From: Candidatus Synoicihabitans palmerolidicus
Lineage (GTDB): Bacteria > Verrucomicrobiota > Verrucomicrobiia > Opitutales > Opitutaceae
Length of the DNA: 64,000 nt
Direction of reading: 5' to 3'
Assembly (NCBI GenBank): GCA_020809425.1
Contig: JAGGDC010000003.1
Location: forward strand, 310,001-374,000
The notes beneath the pieces are model-generated. The model did no database searches, was not told where the DNA came from, and worked only from the letters and a program-made list of their open reading frames with translations. Positions 30,635 through 41,700 of the stretch are shown in pieces (position 1 is the stretch's first letter; each line of letters begins with the position of its first letter). The position numbers and the translations under genes were made by a program.

Positions 30635-32238
30635 TCAACCCCCTTCAGGATTCACTTCGGCGACCCACTGGTGCTGCGTGCCCAACGGTCCCACGGGATC
30701 CGGCTCTGGAGCGGCAGGCTTGGCCACGGTGGCAAGCACTTTAAACAGATCCTCTCGCCGATCCAAACGCGGCGTAACCGTGCCCAACGCCCGCGCTTCA
30801 TGAAGATCGTCCAAGTCTAGATCGCAGATCAATACGGTCTCTTCATTGGAATCGGCCTCCGCCGCAACCCCATCCCGGGCAAACATGAAATCAGAGGGTG
30901 TAAAAATGGCCGCCTGGCCATATTGCACGTCCATGTTCTCCACATCCGGTAGGTTGCCCACGTTGCCCGCCAGCGCCACATAGACTTGATTCTCCACCGC
31001 ACGCGCCGCCGAACAAATCCGCACCCGCAAGTAACTTTGGCGATCATTCGTGCAAAACGGCACAAAAATGATTTCCGCACCTTGATCCGCCAGATGTCGC
31101 GCCTGCTCCGGAAACTCCGAATCATAGCAGATCAATATTCCGATCTTCGCCGTCGGCGTTTCAATCACCGGGCACGCGTTGCCCCCGGTGATCCCCCACC
31201 ATTTCCGTTCATTCGGCGTGATGTGCAACTTGTGCTGCTCCGCGATGCTGCCATCCGGTAAACACACCGTGCAGATGTTGCGCAGTTCCTTGCCCACCTT
31301 GGCGGGATGACTGCCGCCGATCACTGTGATACCATACTTGATCGCGAGCGTGCGCAGCAACTTCACCACCCTCGGCGCATACTTCGCGAGCTGTCGCATG
31401 CCTTCCTGGGGAGACTTGGTCTTGGTCATCGACAGCAACTGCACCGCAAACAACTCCGGAAACAGCACAAAGTCCGCATCACTGTCCGCCGCCACATCCA
31501 CAAAATAACCCACCTGACGCTCAAACTCCGCAAACGAGGTCAATTCCCGCATCTGATACTGCACACACGCCACCCGCACTTTGCGTGCGCCGGATTTCTC
31601 GGGATTGTAGTCCGGATTCAACCACTCGATCAAACTCGCATGATTACGACTGTTCGGGTCCTGAAGATAGTTCGGCATCACCCGACGCAGTTGAAAACCT
31701 TCCCGGAGCTGAAAACTGAGCACCAAATCGCGGAACTCCCCCGCCGCAACCAGTTCCGCATACTCCTGCGGCGAAAACTTGTCCGCATGGTCCTTGTAGT
31801 TCCACAGGCGGCCGGCAAAATCCGCCGCTTATTCAACTTCTTGCACAACTTGCGTCGCGCATCATAAAACGCCGCGCCAACCCCCACCCCACGCGCGTCC
31901 GGGTGCACGTAAATATCCGCACCGTAAAGGGTGTCCGCATCCAAATCGTGGTTGTTGAAATACCCGCTGTCCGTGATCCCCGACCAAGTGTGGTTGCGCA
32001 ACGTATCCGGCCCCAAATCCACCACCCACGTCGCCGCTGCCCCCACGATCTTGCCTTTCACCACCGCCACAAACTGTCCCTGCGGGAAGATGCGGAGGTG
32101 ACTGGCGAGATGGGCCTCTCCCCACACGATATTATCGTCCGCCAACACCGGGTAGGCGGCGATATTGAGTTTGATCAGAGCAGGGATGTCCGTACGGGTC
32201 GCGCGGCGGACTTTACCTTTGGCAGGAGGCTTGAGCAT
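30635..32238 (-). pseudogene. GNAT acetyltransferase / carbon-nitrogen hydrolase fusion, frameshifted
   Basis: Bifunctional family like B. subtilis YhcX (about 510 residues). From ATG at 32238 the GNAT domain has IVGAAATWVVDLGPDT and the acetyl-CoA loop HPDARGVGVGAAFYDARRKL. The frame is lost near 31815 (one base missing after RRIL). The rest (NYKDHADKFSP, then LQDPNSRNHASLIEWLNPDY) continues one frame over into a nitrilase domain with the E-K-C triad: FVLFPELFAV, AEQHKLHITPNERKWW and ILICYDSEFPEQAR. The hydrolase part alone is open and could be started internally. Substrate unknown. Confidence 0.82.
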
Positions 32239-32341
32239 AACGAGATTCTAGAACTTGCCATACCGCCGTCAATGAGGACGAAAAGGCTTAATTTTGACCG
32301 CCCCCACCTCCTCCGCCCGCCCCCCCCGACCACTCTCAAAC

Positions 32342-32809
32342 CTACTCGATCCGACCTTCGTCGAACTCGATCAAATCCGGCACACTGATGATTTCCCCGA
32401 TGCGATCCGTGCAGCCCATGTTGGTCAGCGCCTCTGCCAAAAACTCCCGCCCCGCTTCCGTCATTCCCTTCTGCACCAGCTCACGATTCCATTTCGCCGC
32501 CCGCACATCCTCGGGCAACAAAGCCCGTAATTTCGCATCCAACTCCGCCTCATCCGCCGAGCTGTGCACCGCTTCCTCAATCTGGGCCGGCTCCACCCCC
32601 AGATGCATGGAAAGAAACCGATCCAATCCCCGCTTGTAGTTCTTGCGGTAACTCTTCGGCAGCTCCCCGTGCTTCTTCACGTAACGGCACTTCGCGATCA
32701 TCCGCGGTAAATACAACAAACCCGTCGCTCCATGGGGTACGTAAGGAGAAGGCAAACAAGTAAGAATCTCTCCGGTCGAACCGGGAATAGGTCGGGATTG
32801 GGCCATCAT
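32342..32809 (-). CDS. DUF5069-domain protein
   Basis: 155-residue intact protein of a family common in Verrucomicrobia and Planctomycetes. Typical features are the opening LPSPYVPHGATGLLYLPRMI followed by AKCRYVKKHGELPKSYRKNY and the aromatic/acidic middle. The function of the family is not known. It stands upstream of the GNAT/hydrolase gene on the same strand (about 100 bases apart), in a run of minus-strand genes up to 35257. Confidence 0.75.
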   Translation of the reverse strand: MMAQSRPIPGSTGEILTCLPSPYVPHGATGLLYLPRMIAKCRYVKKHGELPKSYRKNYKRGLDRFLSMHLGVEPAQIEEAVHSSADEAELDAKLRALLPEDVRAAKWNRELVQKGMTEAGREFLAEALTNMGCTDRIGEIISVPDLIEFDEGRIE

Positions 32810-32825
32810 AAAAATATCGAGCTGA

Positions 32826-33159
32826 TCAGTTCAGAAACGAACAGATATATTCACACAAATCGCCGCCCTCCGCGACCGTGATCGTGAAACCGGAATCCGC
32901 CGGCACTTCAAAATACGCTCCCGCCACGTAGTCCTCCGTCGCCGCCTCGCCATCAAGTACCACCGTGCACGCCCCCCGCTACGATCTCCATCCGTTCCGC
33001 CGTCGCCGTGCCAAAATGATACGTGCCGGGACGAATCAATCCCAGGGCCTTGGTGCTGGCATCGGCAAAACGCACGGTGTGAGACACCACGTTCCCGTCG
33101 AAATAAACATTGGCCTTGGTATCAACCGCCACCGCGGAAAATGAAGTAGGATGTGACAT
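32826..33159 (-). pseudogene. ppnP: Pyrimidine/purine nucleoside phosphorylase (PpnP/DUF1255), frameshifted
   Basis: Small cupin-fold phosphorylase that splits nucleosides to base and ribose 1-phosphate. From ATG at 33159: VYFDGNVVSHTVRFADASTK, then LIRPGTYHFGTATAERMEIV, matching the family's PGxYxFxTxxxExMEI stretch. A run of six G near 32978 appears one too long. The rest (TVVLDGEAATEDYVAGAYFE, then VPADSGFTITVAE and EYICSFLN) is one frame over and ends at 32826. Only one base separates the copy from function, so a sequencing slip is possible. Confidence 0.75.
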
Positions 33160-33198
33160 GGAATTAAAAAGGGAACGTCCTGCAATCGATGCCGCCCG

Positions 33199-34010
33199 TC
33201 ACACTTCGGCAAGCCCAAGTTTAAAGAGCCGATTCGCATTCTTCCACATGATCTTCTCATAATGCTCCTCCGACAACCCGAGGCTGCGCACAAACTTCAA
33301 ATACGTCCGCATGCGGCAGATCGGCCAGTCAGTGCCATACAATAAATAGTTCGGATCTCCGGCATACAGCACCATCTCCCTCACCTGCTCGACCATAAAC
33401 GCCTCAAACCGCTCCGTGAAATCCCCCAACACCAGACCGGAGATGTCCGCGTGCGCGTTCTTATTCCTGTAGACCACCTCCATGCAGTCTCGTACCCATG
33501 GATTGCCTACGTGGCAAATCACCAGCTTCAGGTCGGGGAAGTCGACCGCGACATCGTCCACCGCCAGCGGATGAGCATACCGGCCTTTCGCCTTGGATGA
33601 ATACGTGTCCCCGGTGTGAATCATCACTGGCACATCATACTCCACCGCCAGCTCATACAGTACCCGGCACCGCGAATCATAGGGATAAAACGGCTCGTAA
33701 CCCGGATAGAGTTTGAGCCCCTTCACCACGCCCTCCCTCAGGTAGTCACTCAATTCACGCAGATCCCGCTCCTTGTAGTTGAGAAAACTTACACCGGCGA
33801 TCACGGGCATGTTTTTTTCAGATCGCGCGTCAACTCGACCACCTCACGGGTCGACGGTCGGTGCGGATTCACCATGTAGGAAGTCAGCACCAACGCCTGG
33901 TATATTTCATTGAAGGCCATCGACTCCTGCAACTCCTCGCATCGCGCCTGCAAAGGCACCACCTTCGATTCGTCGTAGTTATTCAGATGAGTGTGGACAT
34001 CGATGATCAT
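33199..34010 (-). pseudogene. Amidohydrolase (metal-dependent TIM-barrel hydrolase), frameshifted
   Basis: Amidohydrolase-2 family protein. The ATG at 34010 opens MIIDVHTHLNNYDES with the metal-binding HTH motif. The frame fails at an A run on the coding strand (LKK|NMPVIAGVSFLNYKE; seven A near 33806), and the long second part is open to 33199. It contains further metal/active-site segments: VPVMIHTGDTYSS, LVICHVGNPWVRD and LLYGTDWP. Joined, it would be about 270 residues, normal for the family. Substrate unknown. Confidence 0.75.
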
Positions 34011-34036
34011 AAATCAGCCTACGCCTGCGCCCGGTA

Positions 34037-35257
34037 TCATACAAACTCCCGTTTTGCATTCTTAAGCATCACCAAAAAGCCCAACCCGCCGAGTCCCGCC
34101 TGCGCCATGACCGCCAAAGCCGCTCCATATCCGGCGTTCGCGACCAGTACGCCGGCCAATGCTACCACCCAGACCTCACAGCCGTTGGTCGCCGCTATGA
34201 AGGTGCTGAACTGCGTCGCCCCCAACCGCCGATCCGTCAGATCCAATAAACAAGGCATACGAAATCGCGGTGAACGCACCGATACCAAGATACAGCAATG
34301 TAAGGACAACGATCATCACCGCTACCGGCAGAGTCGCCGCAACTCCGGCCGCGACGAGACCACCGCCATACTCATCAAAATCAACGCGACCGCCGCTCGA
34401 CGCTTTCGCTCACCAGCGTCGGACCAACGCCCGCCAAACCATCCGCCCATCGCCATGGCCGCGACCACGGGCAAGGCAAAGAACCAACCCGTGGTCTGCG
34501 TGCTTGCGCCTAGAGCGACCAAGAGGGGTCCGGCAAGCGCTCCCGTGGCCTCGAAGCCCGCGCCCGCCGTGAGCGCGAAGCCCAAACCCACCCACGTGGT
34601 GCGCCGAAATAGGACACGACTCAGTGTACGGTAGAATGAACGCGGTTTACCCGCTACGCTTTCGATCTTGGGTTCCTCGATCTGCGTCCACAGCACAATC
34701 AACGAGACCCACACCGCTCCGACCAAGGCGATCAGTAGCACGGTCCAGCCACCCCACCCCACCAAGAGAATCGCGCCGCCGCCAAACACCCTGCGACCGC
34801 CCAGCATGCCGATCTGCATCGCTGCATGGAGTCGACCACGCTCCGAAACCTCCACCGTCGCCACCGCCAGCGCGTCGATCGCCACGTCTTGCGTAGCCGC
34901 GCACACCGCGTGAGCCAGCAACAGCGAAAACCACAGGCCGAAGTGCGTTGCCGGATCAACGAAGACCAGCGGCACCAAAGCCACGCCCATGCCGATCTGC
35001 GCGGCCGCCGCCCAATGCCGCAAGCCCCAGCGCGGTCCGCGCCATGCATCCACCAATGGCGCCCACAAAAACTTCAACGCCCACGCCGCGGTCAACCCCG
35101 TGATCCGTTCCACCGCCATGCCTTCATTTCGCAGCAAGGTCGGCAACGCCCACCACAGAAATCCGATCGGCGCCCCTTCACTGAAATACAAAATCGCAAC
35201 TCGCCAACGCAGCATCATGCTGGAGTTACCGCCACCGCGATCTCGCAGCATGGCCAT
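34037..35257 (-). pseudogene. MFS transporter, AmpG-like, frameshifted near the end
   Basis: Multi-helix permease. The start at 35257 or nearby leads to RVAILYFSEGAPIGFLWWAL, then WALKFLWAPLVDAWRGPRWG, the signature of AmpG-type muropeptide importers. Helices follow through FFALPVVAAMAMGGWFGGRW. The frame breaks near 34315-34340 after MSMAVV, and the last helices (WVVALAGVLVANAGYGAALA, GLGGLGFLVMLKNAKREF) lie in another frame ending at 34037. Most of the protein, about 10 of 12 helices, is in one frame. A role in recycling cell-wall fragments is a family inference only. Confidence 0.7.
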
Positions 35258-35360
35258 CCTGTAAATACACCTGTTTCTTGTCACCATAAACCCACTACAG
35301 AGATTGCAGGATCGACCCGGCCCGAATTTAGGGCAGGGTCTCTTCCCATCTTCCGTCCCG

Positions 35361-37085
35361 ATGAGCTGTCGTCCCATCATTTCACTCTTGGTGGTCTCGC
35401 TAACCGCCCTCCCCGGCTTTAGCGCCCTCGACCCTCGACTGGATGAACCCTTGGGCCTCCTGGAGTCCGCCAACTTTGCTCCTGCCGTCCCCCCATTGGT
35501 CACGTTGGCCGAGGCAGGCGAGCATCATGCCATGCTCCTGCTCGCCTTGTTGCATTTTCCCGGCGCGGGCGTGGAATTGGACCGGAAGCAGGCTCGCCAA
35601 TGGCTCGAGCGCGCAGCGCATGCCGGCAACCGTGACGCCATTCGGGAATTGCACCCCGTCAACGATTCGATACTGCCCGGCCAACCCGATCCCGCCACCG
35701 ATCCGAATCTTTTTTCAGTACCATCTTCCTTGGCCCGCCGCGTCAGTCGCCACCTGCAATACCGCTACCTCCCCGCCATTGCCTGGAACATGGAACATGC
35801 CGCCACGGGATCGTCCGTGGCTCTCTACAATCTGTCTCGCTACACCGAACTCGCCCCCAATCTGGTCGAGTCCGCGCGCACAAACTTCCCTCAACGCCTT
35901 AAAAGGGCCGCCGAGGCCGGGTCACTCGCCGCCATGCGGGAATTGAGCGAGAAAATCAAACTCCAGACCCAAGGATTCAACACCCCCGAAGACAAATTTG
36001 CCAGGATGACTTTGAACACGGCGGATCGCGGCGCCGCGAAAACCATGTTTAACTTGGCCAGCAAACGAGTGCTGGCCGCCCAATCTGATCCCTCTCTTGA
36101 CCGCGAAGAAGCGATCGAGTGGCTCCACTTCGCGGCCGACAAAGGTCACCGGGGCGCGATCAACACCCTCCTCACTCTCGAGGAACAACAGGATAAAGTC
36201 ACTCACCAAAAGCTACCACCACTAGATTCAAGCTCCCTTCAAGCATCCAACCAAATCGATTCGCCCAGCTTGGCTGAACTCGTGGCGAAAGTGAAACACG
36301 ACGAATCGATCGGGGCTCTCGGGGAACTCAGCCGCCGCTCTCACCATAGTGAAGAAGCCCTGGTCGCCTACGCGCAGACCCTGCTGACCAACCCTGATCA
36401 ACCACTCGCTCGACCCGACAATTACTTGAAACGATTGGAAACATCCTACGCCAACGGAAATATCGAGGCCGGTCGCTTGCTGGCCCGCCTGCAGCACAGT
36501 GGCCGGGTGGACCAACCACCAAATCGTGCCGCAGCCCGGACTCTCCTGGAGGACCTGGCTGAGTCCGGGGATCACACCGCTCAGGTTGAACTCATGGCCA
36601 GCCACTTCCATGGCTCAGGTCAGGCTTTCGTTCGCTCCGAGGCGACTGTCGTCCGGGATCGTTACGCTGCAGAAAACCCCGGTATCCCTGCGATGTGGAA
36701 CCGGTTGCCCGGTTCGAATACACTTGGTTCATCTCGGCATAAATATCCTGACTTGTCGCCCATGGAGTTGGCCCACCGCCACGCCGTACATGCTGATCGC
36801 AAAGGTGACGCCGAGCCGATCGTCGTATTCCAGCCACCTCCCACGTACCCTCTTGAAATGAGCAAAGCCGGCATAACAGGGACGGTGCGGGTCGAGTTTG
36901 TGGTCGATTCACGCGGCGACCCGACGAACTTGAAGACCACCGAGTCGACCCATGAGAAGTTTGAATCCGCCGCGCTGGAAGCCGTCACGCGGTGGCGTTT
37001 TGCCCCGGCACTGCGAAACGGAAAACCAATCAATATCACCCTGAGCATGAGCATTCCAATCGTTTTCAACATCACCGACGACTAA
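35361..37085 (+). CDS. Secreted Sel1-repeat protein with C-terminal TonB domain
   Basis: 574 residues from ATG at 35361. An N-terminal signal peptide (IISLLVVSLTALPGFSA) is followed by helical Sel1/TPR-like repeats (MLLLALLHFPGAGVELDRKQ, then EEAIEWLHFAADKGHRGAIN and ARTLLEDLAESGDHTAQVEL). It ends in a TonB C-terminal domain (FQPPPTYPLEMSKAGITGTV, VEFVVDSRGDPTNLKTTEST, ALEAVTRWRFAPALRNGKPI). The domain order suggests an envelope protein that may contact TonB-dependent receptors or act as a periplasmic scaffold. No ExbBD nearby. It is intact, and divergent from the AmpG-like gene. Confidence 0.8.
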   Translation: MSCRPIISLLVVSLTALPGFSALDPRLDEPLGLLESANFAPAVPPLVTLAEAGEHHAMLLLALLHFPGAGVELDRKQARQWLERAAHAGNRDAIRELHPVNDSILPGQPDPATDPNLFSVPSSLARRVSRHLQYRYLPAIAWNMEHAATGSSVALYNLSRYTELAPNLVESARTNFPQRLKRAAEAGSLAAMRELSEKIKLQTQGFNTPEDKFARMTLNTADRGAAKTMFNLASKRVLAAQSDPSLDREEAIEWLHFAADKGHRGAINTLLTLEEQQDKVTHQKLPPLDSSSLQASNQIDSPSLAELVAKVKHDESIGALGELSRRSHHSEEALVAYAQTLLTNPDQPLARPDNYLKRLETSYANGNIEAGRLLARLQHSGRVDQPPNRAAARTLLEDLAESGDHTAQVELMASHFHGSGQAFVRSEATVVRDRYAAENPGIPAMWNRLPGSNTLGSSRHKYPDLSPMELAHRHAVHADRKGDAEPIVVFQPPPTYPLEMSKAGITGTVRVEFVVDSRGDPTNLKTTESTHEKFESAALEAVTRWRFAPALRNGKPINITLSMSIPIVFNITDD

Positions 37086-37280
37086 ACGAATGCTCAAAAA
37101 CGAGGCACGAGAGATCAATATTCTTCATTGGTTCTTGCTGGGTCCGCCTCCACCACGCCCATTGCGCGTGAGATGAACGTTCGTTTTACCCTAGACAACG
37201 CAGTTCACATCAGAAAACACATGTAACAAAGTTATGTTATCCAGTCGGTTAGTGGGTTTCAACCGTACCCAAGCCGACTC

Positions 37281-37348
37281 ACCTGGCAGGTGCAAGAATC
37301 GATGCCTTCGACGGACCGTAACTCGTTCCAGCTTCGCGCCCTTCGTTC
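37281..37348 (-). repeat. Dispersed repeat, occurrence 3 (inverted)
   Basis: Inverted relative to 2461-2530 and 15659-15727. It is part of the outer arm of IS110 copy 2. Confidence 0.6.
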
Positions 37349-37436
37349 CCTTGTATGTTCGAACCGATGTTAAGAACGAGCGAGGACGGAACCGAATGCA
37401 CATGCGAGGTAAATGCCTTGAATGATGCTCGCCAGG

Positions 37437-37467
37437 GTGCGGTGCAGACTGGCCGTCTGCACCACAC
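37437..37467 (+). ncRNA. Conserved hairpin in IS110 upstream region, copy 2
   Basis: 12-bp stem around a 7-base loop, same place as 2291-2321 in copy 1 and with one G-U pair in place of G-C. Candidate stem of a bridge RNA that would be transcribed toward the transposase; no experimental or database support is available here. Confidence 0.3.
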
Positions 37468-37584
37468 GGCAACCCAGAGGCCGATTTGTTACCCGAGGAT
37501 TTACCTCGAACAGAAGCCCTGGGCCCGGGTTGCCAACCTGGTTGAACTCGAACCGCTGAGAGAGCCCTGAGCTCGTATAACAAG

Positions 37585-38534
37585 ATGGAGCAACCCCCCC
37601 CCTGAAAATCAAGTCACCTATGTTGGTGTGGATATCGCCAGAGATCGTCTCGACTACACCGTCGATGATACTCGCTGTGCCCACGTCGAGAACACCCACC
37701 GAGGCCACCGAGCCTTGATCAAGCCCCTCCAGAGCCTGCCCAATGCCCGGGTCGTATGCAAAGCGACTGGCGGCTATGAGCGTGCCATTGTCGCCGCATT
37801 GCTCTTGGCCCAGATCCAAGTCTGCGTGGTCAATCCAGGGCGTGTGCGCGCCTTTGCCCGCGCCGTCGGCTTGCTCGCCAAGACCGACCAACTCGACGCT
37901 AAACTGTTGCGCCGCTTTTGGTTAAAAATGAAGTCCCGCCTGCACCGGGCCCTCGACGAAGCGGCCGCAACCTTGCGTGAGCTGCTTGACTATCGCCGGC
38001 AGATCAGTGATCAACTCGTCGCCACAGGCAACCGGTGCGAGTTGGCCGGACGCATTTGGCGTGAACCCCTTGAGATCCTGCGGGCGCTTTTAGCCACCGA
38101 GCTCGAACAAACCGATGCGCTGATTAAAACGCACATCCACGAGGACGACAGTCTACGCACCAAAGCCCGCTCGATTGCGCGAACTCCAAGGCGCAGGACC
38201 CGTGCTCGCGGCCCCCCTGCTCGCCTACGTGCCTGAACTCGGAAAGATCGAATCGGGCCAACTCGCCGCTCTGATCGGTGTGGCCCCGTTCGCCCACGAC
38301 AGCGGGCGGCGACATCGTTGCCGACATGTGCGCGGCGGGCGTCATTCCGTGCGCCAGGTCCTCTACATGGCGGCGGTCTCTGCCATCCGATGTAACCCTG
38401 TCATGCGCGCGTTTTATCGGCGCCTCGTTGAGGCTGGGAAACTGAATAAAATAGCCCTTATCGCGATCATGCGCCAAATGCTACATGCCCTCAATCTATT
38501 GGCCGCTAATCCCAACTTTGTCCTTGTTCGCTAA
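37585..38534 (+). pseudogene. IS110-family transposase, copy 2, frameshifted
   Basis: Fuller than copy 1: GVDIARDRLDYTVDDT with the first catalytic Asp, then VVCKATGGYERAIVAALLLA, then AKTDQLDAKLLRRFW with the Asp pair. The residue before ATGGYE, normally the catalytic Glu, is Lys. The likely start ATG at 37585 is put out of frame by a run of nine C (37594-37602). A second break, an extra C at 38166-38168, separates the C-terminal domain (LQGAGPVLAAPLLAYVPELG to NPNFVLVR, frame open 38175-38534). Three separate lesions make it inactive. Confidence 0.85.
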
Positions 38535-38686
38535 CACCGCTGCTTCTGTCACAGCCAAATTCTAAATTTAGGGTTACTGGGAAGGGCTGGGCTAATCCAG
38601 ATTAAGGTAAACCGGAATGGATCCCTGATCTGCAATCGCAGTCGCTCCCCTCGATTGACCTCGAGGGGTGATGGTGTCCTCAAAAC

Positions 38687-38718
38687 AAAAAACCGGGGCT
38701 CGCCATAGCAAACCCCGG
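38687..38718 (-). terminator. Rho-independent terminator of gltB
   Basis: On the minus strand: CCGGGG, five further pairs including G-U, a TATG loop, the complementary arm ending CCCCGG, then six T. It starts 34 bases after the gltB stop. Confidence 0.88.
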
Positions 38719-38751
38719 CCAAATTTCTGCGTTTGACCGCAGCGCAACCAC

Positions 38752-41700
38752 TTACGCCAAGGCCGAGGTCTTGGCTTCGTCGAAGCGGTAAAGCGCCTTC
38801 GGCGTCTCGGGCGTCGGTGGGAACGGCACGACCTTCCAGAACTTCTTCGTCGCGTTGTCCCAGTCCTGGAGCATCGCCTGCGCATGGGGCGAACCCGTGA
38901 GCGTCGCGTGCACGCTGACCAACTGAGCCAGACTGGCGATTTCCTCTTCGTCGCTCAGGCGCTCCACCCCGATCATCGCCGGATTGATGCGACCCTCGAA
39001 CTTGTCCTCATCATCGTAGATGAACGCCAAACCGCCACTCATGCCGGCCCCGAAATTCTGGCCCGTCGGACCGAGTACCACGATAAGACCGCCGGTCATG
39101 TATTCGCAGCCGTGGTCCCCCACGCCTTCGATCACCGCCGTCGCTCCCGAGTTGCGCACACCAAAACGTTCCCCACTGCGACCCGCCGCAAACAGGTCGC
39201 CACCCGTGGCGCCATATAGACAGGTGTTGCCGGCAATGGACTGTTCGTTCCACGCAAAGGTCGAGGTGTCGCGCGGCCGTATGATGATCTCACCTCCGTT
39301 CATTCCCTTGCCGACGTAATCGTTGGCTTCCCCGTTCAGGGTAAGACGCAGTCCATTAACGAGGAATGTGCCAAACGATTGGCCGGCCGAACCGGTAAAG
39401 GTCAGGTCGATCGTGCCGGGAGCGAGCCCCGCATTACCCTTTTGGTAGGCAATCTGGCCAGAGAGGTGGGTACCGATATCACGGTTGACATTGGTGACCT
39501 TGTAACGCGCCACCAATCGAGCCGACTTGCCCAGGATCACATCTCGCGCCTCCTGCAAGATCGCCTCGTCGAACGAACCTTCATTACCGAAGCGCTCGTT
39601 CCGCTCGCGTTGGTGATAACGTTCCGCCTCACCGGAAGGATCCGGGTTGTGCAGCAGTCCCGACAAGTTGATGAGCTTCGTTTTCGGATTAACGGGATCA
39701 TCGATCTGCTCGAGCAAATCAACCCGGCCAATGATCTCGTTGATCGAACGCGCCCCAAGCTTCGCGAGATACTCGCGCACATCTTCCGACACCACGTTGA
39801 AAAAGTTGATGACGTTTTCCGGCTTACCGCGAAACTTGGCCCGCAGATCTGCCCGCTGCGTCGCGACCCCCACGGGACAGGTATTCAAATGACACACCCG
39901 GAACATCGCGCAACCAGCCGCAATGAGCGCGGCGGTGCCAAAATTGAATTCCTCCGCTCCCAGTAGGGCCGCAATGATAATGTCGCGGCCGGTCTTCATC
40001 CCTCCGTCCGTGCGCAGGACCACGCGGCCACGCAGGCCGTTCATCATGAGCACCTGGTGCGCTTCCGCGACACCGATCTCCCATGCCGAACCTGCGTTTT
40101 TAATGGAGGCCAGCGGAGATGCTCCCGTGCCACCATCGTGACCGGAAACCAGCACCACGTCGGCGTATGCCTTGGCCACTCCGGCCGCCACCGTGCCCAC
40201 GCCCGAAGACGACACGAGCTTCACGCAAACCTTGGCCCGGGGATTCACCTCCTTCAGGTCAAAGATCAGCTGCGCCAAATCCTCGATCGAATAAATATCG
40301 TGATGCGGAGGCGGCGAAATGAGGGTCACGCCAGGAACCGAGAACCGCAGCTTGGCGATCATCGGAGAGACCTTGTGACCGGGCAATTGACCACCCTCCC
40401 CCGGTTTCGCGCCCTGGGCCATCTTGATTTCGATTTCCTTGGCGTTGGCCAGGTATTCCGCCGTCACCCCAAAACGACCCGAAGCCACTTGCTTGATCGC
40501 CGAGTTCGCGTTGTCGCCATTTTCACGCACGGAATAACGTTCCAGGGCCTCGCCACCTTCCCCCGAGTTGGACTTGCCGCCGATACGATTCATCGCGATC
40601 GCCAGCGCTTCATGCGCCTCCGGCGAAAGCGCCCCCATCGACATTCCCGCCGTGGTGAACCGGCGACGGATGTCTTCGATGCCTTCGACTTCTTCGAGAT
40701 CGATGCCTTGGGCCGGGAAACGAATCCTCAATAGATCCTTCAGCGCGACGGGTTGATGATCATCCGCCTGCGCCTTCCATGGCTGGTAGGCTTCGACATC
40801 GCCCGCCCGGTTGAACTTGTTCATCGAGGCGATGAGCTTGGGGCTCCACGCATGGTATTCACCATCGCCGCGCTTGTTGACCTTGTAATAGCCCTCCGAC
40901 TTCAGTTCCGGAGCCGTCGACGTGCCCGCATTATCCGGATCCGCCGCATCAAGCTCGGGGTAGGCCGCCGCATGGCGCACCAACGTCGCTTCTCCAACTT
41001 GGAGGTAACCAATGCCCCCAATGGGAGATGGCACCCCACAGAAACACTCTTTGATCAATTTGTGCGAAACTCCCAACGCCTCAAAGATCTGCGCTCCTCG
41101 GTAGCTGAAAAGAGTCGAAATACCCATCTTCGCCATGATCTTGCGCAATCCAGCGCCAATCGCCGTGACGTAGTTGGCTCGCGCCTGCGCAGGCGTGGTG
41201 CCTTCGCCCGCCTTGCCGTCAGCCGCGAATTGGTCGACGACCTGCAATGCTAAGTAGGGATTGACCGCATTGACGCCCATACCGAGCAAACAAGCGATCT
41301 GGTGCACTTCCCGAGCCTCCCCGGTTTCCGCGACCAAATCACACCGCACGCGCACTCCGGCCCTCACCAGACGCTGATGCACTGCCCCGACCGCCATCAG
41401 CATCGGAATCGCCGCCTGGGTTTTGCTCACTCCACGGTCGGATAAAATAATTATCTTGGCCCGGTTTTCCGTAACCGACTTCTCCGCTGCCGCCGCCAGC
41501 GCCTTCACCGCAGGCTCAAGCCCCTTCGGTCCCGCCGCCGCATCAAACAACACAGACAACCGCGCGACCCGGTCTTCGAGGAAATCAATGCCATCCAATG
41601 CCGCCACCTCGTGGTTCTCCAATATGGGCGTCCTTACTTCCACCAAACCCGCGGTCTTCGGCAGTTCCTCGAACAAACCTAAGCGGCCGCCCAGAAACAT

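Larger units (their letters stand above)
37190..38552 (+). mobile_element. IS110-family element, copy 2 (inactive)
   Basis: Inverted relative to copy 1. Similarity spans the 5' non-coding arm (about 37190-37584), the transposase and about 18 bases past its stop. No target duplication is visible, as expected for IS110. It lacks the 55-60 base hairpin insertion seen in copy 1, and has about 15 bases between the CCGGG region and GAACTCGAACC that copy 1 lacks. Confidence 0.75.
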
